Assembly: GCA_964574865.1 (NCBI GenBank)
Contig: CAZNOT010000016.1
Span: 1-11,389, forward strand
Direction of reading: 5' to 3'
DNA length: 11,389 nt
Source: DATDYW01 sp964574865
GTDB lineage: Bacteria; Patescibacteriota; Minisyncoccia; Phycocordibacterales; JAACPR01
Part shown: piece after piece, positions 8,049-11,389 of the stretch
How positions within the stretch are numbered: the stretch's first letter is position 1
Layout of the letters: every line of letters begins with the position of its first letter
Position numbers and translations under genes: made by a program
The notes under the pieces: model-generated
What the model was told of the DNA's origin: nothing
Database searches by the model: none
Seen by the model: only the letters and a program-made list of their open reading frames with translations

Positions 8049-8165
8049 TTAGCCCTGGCGCGCCTTGCGGCGGGGGTTCTTCTTGTTGATCCGGTAGAGC
8101 TTGCCGCGGCGGCGAACCAGAATGTCTCCGGCCTGCTCCTTGCGAATGGCAGATTTAATCTTCAT
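8049..8165 (-). CDS. rpmJ: 50S ribosomal protein L36, zinc-ligand-free form
   Basis: This small gene encodes 38 residues: an N-terminus MKIKSAIRK, a basic middle (ILVRRRGKLYRINKK) and the family ending with ARQG. Canonical L36 binds zinc through three cysteines and a histidine; here all four positions are replaced (there is no Cys or His in the protein), so it is a C-minus form. Identification rests on length, the MKIK start, the RRRGKLYRI core, the xRQG end and position between infA and rpsM, where rpmJ normally lies. It starts 11 nt after infA and must share its transcript. L36 packs into 23S rRNA near the base of the stalk region; without zinc it presumably folds on rRNA contacts alone (inference). 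Confidence 0.93.
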   Translation of the reverse strand: MKIKSAIRKEQAGDILVRRRGKLYRINKKNPRRKARQG

Positions 8166-8176
8166 GTCGTTCTCGT

Positions 8177-8512
8177 TTAGAGCCGGCGCACAATCCGGGC
8201 GCGGCCGCCGTACGGGTCTTTAATAATCTCGACGCGATCGCCCACGAGGACGCGAATCCGGTGGAGCCGCATCTTGCCGGCGAGGTAGGACAGGACCTGC
8301 TCCCCGTCTGCGAGCTCGACGCGGAAGAGCGTGTTGGGCAGAGCTTCGACGACCTGCCCTGTCACCGTCCCCTTCCCGGCGTCGGGCGCCGCGGCCGCCT
8401 CCGGCTGCGGCGCCACGACCGTCTCTGCTTCGGGCGCGGCGCCAGCGTTTTCCCCGAGAGGGGTTTCGGCTGGAGGCACGCCCGTGCCGGAATCGTTCGT
8501 GTTGTCGCTCAC
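8177..8512 (-). CDS. infA: Translation initiation factor IF-1 with acidic N-terminal extension
   Basis: IF-1 occupies the 30S A site during initiation. Residues 47-111 form the OB-fold core: TGQVVEALPNTLFRVELADG, LSYLAGKMRLHRIRVLVGD, and the closing DPYGGRARIVRRL. Residues 1-46 are an extra tail rich in Pro, Ala, Glu and Asp with no basic residue, probably disordered; a usual IF-1 is about 72 residues in total. The start is GTG at 8512: an in-frame TAA lies 33 nt upstream, there is no in-frame ATG, and a strong promoter predicts +1 near 8521. A GTG at residue 50 could in principle start a core-only protein, but that would drop the conserved first strand. No Shine-Dalgarno precedes either. rpmJ follows after 11 nt. 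Confidence 0.94.
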   Translation of the reverse strand: MSDNTNDSGTGVPPAETPLGENAGAAPEAETVVAPQPEAAAAPDAGKGTVTGQVVEALPNTLFRVELADGEQVLSYLAGKMRLHRIRVLVGDRVEIIKDPYGGRARIVRRL

Positions 8513-8527
8513 AGGTGGCAGGTGCGC

Positions 8528-8556
8528 AATATACGGGCGAAGCGCTTACGCGTCAA
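8528..8556 (-). promoter_or_regulatory. Strong predicted promoter of infA-rpmJ
   Basis: On the minus strand TTGACG (8551-8556, 5 of 6) is separated by exactly 17 nt from TATATT (8528-8533, 5 of 6). Predicted +1 is about 8521, 9 nt before the GTG start. The -35 lies inside the last codons of the upstream membrane gene and the spacer contains its TAA stop. It is the best promoter match in the window. Confidence 0.72.
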
Positions 8557-9958
8557 CGTCTTCCTCCCTCTCGACCTCGACATCGATGCTGTCGGGCTCT
8601 GTCGGGAAGGCTGAGCGCCAGAAGGGGCGGACGACGGGGGTCGCCCGCTCGAGGCCGCCGAACCGGGCGACGGTCTGATCGAACGAGGAGATTGGCTGGC
8701 CGAGGACCGCCGAGCGGAGAGCCTGAACGTCGACCGTCCAGGTCACCTCGGCGCGGCCGGTGACCTCGAGCGCCGGCGACGCGCCCTCCTTCGGCGTGAC
8801 GCGGAGCGCGTCGGGGCTGTCGATGCGGGCCTCACCTTTGGCGCGGTAGCCGGGCATGACCGCCGCGGCGACGGCGTCCGCGAAGTCGGATGCGGCGACG
8901 GCGAAGGCGTCGGCTTCCGCCTCGACCCACACCCTCACCTGGTCGCCCGACGGCTCGCGGCCGGTCGCGAGGACGGCGAAGCTCGCGGGGACGGTGAAGG
9001 CGCGGTAGCCCTCTCCCGCCTCGGCCGCCGCTTTATCGGCAATCTGTCCACGCAGGCTCTCGGTGAGCTCGTTGACGGCGCCCGCGACGGCGGTCGGGTC
9101 GGCGACCTTCTGAACCCCATCGAAGCCGCCAGACATGCTGCCGGAAGAGGCCGCGTAGAAGACGTCGAACTGCGGTTTGCCCGCGAATCCCGGAATCGTG
9201 AAGCGGGCAATAGGCCCCACGTTGTACGAATCGCCCACCTGGTCAGCCTCGACTCGCGCCTCAACGGAGCCGGGGCCGGCCGCGGTTTTACCCGGCACGG
9301 TGACGGGGCTCTGGATGCGGAAGATGAGACCTGTGGGCGTCTCGAAGCGAGTGTTCCGCACGAGCGTCTGCGATTCGGCTGAGTAACCGTTGTAAATGGT
9401 GATGGTGCCGCCAGCTTTAGACTGGACGGTCGCCTCGCCCGTCGCGGGCAGGAGCTTCTCGGCGCGGACGGTCGCCTGGACCGCTTTCGCGGGAAGCGTG
9501 CCGGTCGCGGCCGCGCCAATCGAAACCGGGAGCGTCAGGTTGATTTCTTTGACGGCGTGGCGCTCCGCGAGCTCGATATCGGCCGAGTGCCAGGTGAATA
9601 GCCAGGCGCAAATTCCGAAGATAGAGACAGCTAGGCCAATTTTGATAAGGCTCCCGCGGCGGCTCCGGCGGCGCTCGGATCGGTAGGCGCGACTCTGCTC
9701 GGGGAACTCATTTCGCGTGGTCATGGCTGGTTGCTGCTCGGGGGCGCGGCGGGTGCCCGGAGTTTCCTCCTCGGGCGATGGTTCGTCAACTGGCTCTGCG
9801 CGGTCTTCCGCGTCTGGCTCCGCGACGTGGCGCAGGGTCTTGATCGGACGGACATCCTCTGTCGCTCGGGGAGCGGCGGCGGCACGACGGCGCGGGATCG
9901 GTATGTCGCGAATCGAGCGGCGGCCGTTGAGGGGGATTTCGTTCTCGTCGTTTGTCAT
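8546..9958 (-). CDS. Single-pass membrane protein with baseplate-J-like extracytoplasmic region (CPR type)
   Basis: The product has 470 residues. Residues 1-102 are polar and probably disordered, starting with a basic GRRSIRDIPIPRRR motif (12-25) and then an acidic Pro/Glu-rich stretch. Residues 104-123 are a clear membrane helix (IKIGLAVSIFGICAWLF), flanked on the inside by RRRSRRG, so the N-terminus should be cytoplasmic. The rest (about 350 residues) is external. Residues about 165-270 carry ATGEATVQSKAGGTITIYNG, TRFETPTGLIFRI, VPGKTAAGPGSVEARVEAD, VGDSYNVGP and FTIPGFAGKP. This pattern resembles the baseplate J/gp47-like beta region that I recall in many CPR hypothetical proteins; the call is from memory and function is unknown. 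The gene lies 44 nt after the actin-like gene with its own promoter, suggesting a paired envelope function (inference). Confidence 0.85.
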   Translation of the reverse strand: MTNDENEIPLNGRRSIRDIPIPRRRAAAAPRATEDVRPIKTLRHVAEPDAEDRAEPVDEPSPEEETPGTRRAPEQQPAMTTRNEFPEQSRAYRSERRRSRRGSLIKIGLAVSIFGICAWLFTWHSADIELAERHAVKEINLTLPVSIGAAATGTLPAKAVQATVRAEKLLPATGEATVQSKAGGTITIYNGYSAESQTLVRNTRFETPTGLIFRIQSPVTVPGKTAAGPGSVEARVEADQVGDSYNVGPIARFTIPGFAGKPQFDVFYAASSGSMSGGFDGVQKVADPTAVAGAVNELTESLRGQIADKAAAEAGEGYRAFTVPASFAVLATGREPSGDQVRVWVEAEADAFAVAASDFADAVAAAVMPGYRAKGEARIDSPDALRVTPKEGASPALEVTGRAEVTWTVDVQALRSAVLGQPISSFDQTVARFGGLERATPVVRPFWRSAFPTEPDSIDVEVEREEDVDA

Positions 9959-9977
9959 CGCGTGGTGTTACCGGCGG

Positions 9978-10006
9978 ATTATCTCCCGAACTGGCGGCTC
10001 CTTCAA
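9978..10006 (-). promoter_or_regulatory. Predicted promoter of the baseplate-J-like membrane gene
   Basis: On the minus strand TTGAAG (10001-10006) and GATAAT (9978-9983, 5 of 6) are exactly 17 nt apart. Predicted +1 is about 9971, a leader of about 13 nt (ending AACACCACGCG) without a Shine-Dalgarno. The -35 contains the TGA stop of the upstream actin-like gene. Confidence 0.6.
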
Positions 10007-11154
10007 CGCCCCGCCGTGGCGCGGCTGTGGACCGCGAGCGCGCAGGCGGTGGTGGTCGGGTGGACGTTGGGGTCGGCGGCGATGACGGGCTCGAGGTTTC
10101 GCGTCGAGAGCGCGACGATTTCCGCGCCGGGCATCATGGCGGCGACAACGGACGCCGCCGCGGCGGAAGTTTTGGGGTCGGCTGCGACGATGACCCGGCT
10201 CGCCGGCTCGCCGCCAGAGACGCCGACGAGCGCCGCGCGGACCGCCTCGCCCCACCCGGCGGCTGCTTCGGCGACCGCCTGGCCGACGCCGGGACCGCAG
10301 TCGGTCGCGCCGCTCTCGGCGTGGGTGCGCAGCGCCGCGGCCGCCGCGGGCATCTCGAGGCTGCACCGCTTCGCGATGGCGCGGACGGCCGAGAGGACGC
10401 CGACCGGGGCCGACCCGACCGCGCCGAGATCGTCGCCGTCGAGCCGCACGGCCTCGATGAGCTCGCCGCCGACGTCGAGGACCAGCGTGCGTCCCTCGTG
10501 CGGGAAGAGGCCTCGGGCGACCTCGAACAGGGCGCGCGACTGGGAGGCGAAGGAAATTTTCACGCCCGGGAAGGCGGCGAGGACGGCGGCGCTGACGCCC
10601 TCGCGCACGGCGGACTCGACGGAGGCGAGGAAGATGGTGAGCTCGAACGATCGAGCGCGCAGGCCGACCGGGTTATCCACCGCGTACCCGTTAGCCGAAG
10701 CTCGCGCGACCACCTTCTCGTCGAGCTGGCCGGCGAGCTTCAGCGCGAACTCGTTCCGCTCGAGGATTCGGTCGAGCCCCTTCTGGCCCAGGGTCATCGG
10801 GTTTTCTTTGGCGACGCAGAGCTTCTTGATGGCCGTGTCGCACCAGGGCGCGCCGATGAACGCGACGGCCTCCGTCACGGCGGCGGGCGCGTCGTTCTCG
10901 GCGCCCACGCGCAGGCCTTGGTCTTTTGCCGCGGCGAGCGCGAGCTTCAGTTTTTCGAGCAGCGCGGCGAGTAGCGCGGCGGCCGTCGGGGTCTCCCCCT
11001 CGGCGAGCTCGACGTCGGACGAGAAGCGAACCGCCGGCTTTTTTCCGGCGCGGTCGAGGAGCGCGGCGCCGGCGCGCGAGCCGTCGAGCGACACGACGAG
11101 CGTGAGCGGCGCGCGCCGGCCTTTGCGCAGGAATTCGAAAAGCGGGAGCGCCAT
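10003..11154 (-). CDS. Actin-fold ATPase-like protein (PilM/FtsA-type, CPR family)
   Basis: The product has 383 residues and no membrane segment, so it is probably cytoplasmic. Actin/Hsp70-fold signatures are visible: a phosphate-1-like strand-turn LVVSLDGSRAGAALLD (19-34), a phosphate-2-like TLVLDVGGELIEAVRL (223-238), and an adenosine-motif-like SRVIVAADPKTS (319-330). A middle region has FIGAPWCDTAIKK (99-111) and NGYAVDNPVG (155-164), which I recall from CPR proteins distantly like PilM/FtsA. The first loop has one Gly where FtsA-type proteins have more, so nucleotide binding is not assured. The start at 11154 is chosen because an upstream in-frame ATG (11193) lies before the -10 box; the predicted +1 is adjacent to the chosen ATG. 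PilM and FtsA polymerise under a membrane and bind a partner's cytoplasmic tail; the next gene encodes a membrane protein with such a tail, so interaction is a reasonable inference. Confidence 0.82.
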   Translation of the reverse strand: MALPLFEFLRKGRRAPLTLVVSLDGSRAGAALLDRAGKKPAVRFSSDVELAEGETPTAAALLAALLEKLKLALAAAKDQGLRVGAENDAPAAVTEAVAFIGAPWCDTAIKKLCVAKENPMTLGQKGLDRILERNEFALKLAGQLDEKVVARASANGYAVDNPVGLRARSFELTIFLASVESAVREGVSAAVLAAFPGVKISFASQSRALFEVARGLFPHEGRTLVLDVGGELIEAVRLDGDDLGAVGSAPVGVLSAVRAIAKRCSLEMPAAAAALRTHAESGATDCGPGVGQAVAEAAAGWGEAVRAALVGVSGGEPASRVIVAADPKTSAAAASVVAAMMPGAEIVALSTRNLEPVIAADPNVHPTTTACALAVHSRATAGR

Positions 11155-11167
11155 CGGGGGAATTGTA
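11154..11167 (-). promoter_or_regulatory. Predicted promoter giving a leaderless mRNA (actin-like gene)
   Basis: On the minus strand TACAAT (11162-11167, 5 of 6) is followed by TCCCCCG and then the ATG at 11154, so +1 falls one base before the start codon. No good -35 at 17 nt; TTGAGA is 14 nt and TTGGTC 20 nt upstream. A short palindrome TTGAGACTCAA (5-bp arms) lies over this region and might be an operator. Confidence 0.5.
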
Positions 11168-11328
11168 GCGCAAGATTTGAGTCTCAAGACCAAGTCTCGC
11201 GCGCGGTTTGTGGGGACTGATTTAAAGACGAGCAGCCACGCTCGCGGGTCCGGTTTTTCTTTTTCTCGGCACCCATCCCTTGGGGCGGGCAGTTCTCGGT
11301 GAGATGCTGATTGGAGCTACGGTTTTTT
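11155..11328. other. Intergenic region between alaS and the actin-like gene
   Basis: This 174-nt stretch holds the actin-like gene's promoter and a weak hairpin (11229-11244). It also has a 6-bp inverted repeat GAGCTA/TAGCTC (11314-11319 with 11330-11335) overlapping the alaS stop, and a purine-rich run on the minus strand around 11252-11266. I see no open reading frame, tRNA or recognisable structured RNA in it. Confidence 0.6.
11229..11244 (-). terminator. Weak possible terminator after alaS
   Basis: A 5-bp stem (CGAGC with GCTCG) closes a 6-nt loop and is followed on the minus strand by TCTTTAAATC. The stem is short and the U-tract poor, so termination here is uncertain. It is about 85 nt past the alaS stop. 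Confidence 0.3.
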
Positions 11329-11389
11329 CTAGCTCAGCACCGCCTTGATGCGGCGCACTCCGGCGGCGACGGCTTCCTCCTTCTGGATC
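11329..11389 (-). CDS. alaS: Alanyl-tRNA synthetase, C-terminal end (5' part outside window)
   Basis: Only 20 codons are visible, ending with TAG at 11329-11331. They read IQKEEAVAAGVRRIKAVLS; the AxAAGVRRIxAV motif is the end of the editing-domain region of AlaRS (E-(S/A)-VAAGVRRIEAVTG in other bacteria). In E. coli AlaRS this motif is followed by a long coiled-coil/oligomerisation part and C-Ala domain; here the protein stops within five residues of it, so both are missing. I recall such shortened AlaRS in CPR genomes. The remainder of the gene is outside the window, and a stand-alone editing-domain protein (AlaX type) is an alternative. Confidence 0.72.
   Translation of the reverse strand, partial: IQKEEAVAAGVRRIKAVLS

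Noticed and set aside
9731..11302. Plus-strand open frame of 523 codons opposite the actin-like and baseplate-like genes
   Set aside because: Ser/Ala/Arg-rich low-complexity translation covering parts of two better genes. The minus-strand frames have motifs, a membrane helix and promoters.
11155..11328. tRNA, riboswitch or small RNA in the alaS downstream region
   Set aside because: No cloverleaf, no T-loop GTTCRAATC and no recognisable aptamer; only short hairpins of 5-8 bp.

Overview
The window is a high-GC stretch in which every supported gene lies on the minus strand, so transcription runs from high to low coordinates. The gene content and protein forms suggest a Patescibacteria/CPR (Parcubacteria-like) genome. 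Pointers are an alanyl-tRNA synthetase that stops right after the VAAGVRRI motif, short ribosomal proteins L13 and S4, an S4 and an L36 without zinc ligands, and a pair of membrane-associated genes (an actin-fold protein and a single-pass protein with a baseplate-J-like region) that I associate with CPR genomes. The lineage is inferred from memory of these families, not from a search. A run of exactly 100 N (4295-4394) marks it as a metagenomic or draft scaffold.

Layout in transcription order: the last 20 codons of alaS (11389-11329); a 174-nt intergenic region with a promoter; an actin-like PilM/FtsA-type protein (11154-10003); a single-pass membrane protein with a baseplate-J-like region (9958-8546); infA (8512-8177) with an unusual acidic N-terminal extension; rpmJ (8165-8049, missed by a length-limited ORF search); then rpsM, rpsK, rpsD, rpoA, rplQ, rplM and rpsI, the classical alpha-operon plus L13/S9 order. 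The N gap removes the last few codons of rpsI and the start of grpE. After it come grpE, a small unrecognised protein, dnaK and dnaJ (3' end 496), a strong hairpin terminator (453-483), and an unrecognised multi-pass membrane protein that leaves the window at position 1.

Functionally the window couples translation initiation and ribosome assembly (IF-1, L36, S13, S11, S4, L17, L13, S9), transcription (RpoA) and the DnaK chaperone machine (GrpE-DnaK-DnaJ). Upstream is an envelope-associated pair of unknown role.

The most unusual signal is in gene expression. None of the 14 visible start sites has a recognisable Shine-Dalgarno sequence. At least three genes have a TAGAAT or TACAAT -10 box only 6-7 nt upstream of the start codon, which predicts leaderless mRNAs. 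Other promoters (TTGACG-17-TATATT before infA, TTGAAG-17-GATAAT before the baseplate-like gene) predict leaders of only about 9-13 nt and overlap the stop codon of the gene before. Three proteins that usually carry zinc (L36, S4, DnaJ) lack their metal ligands here.
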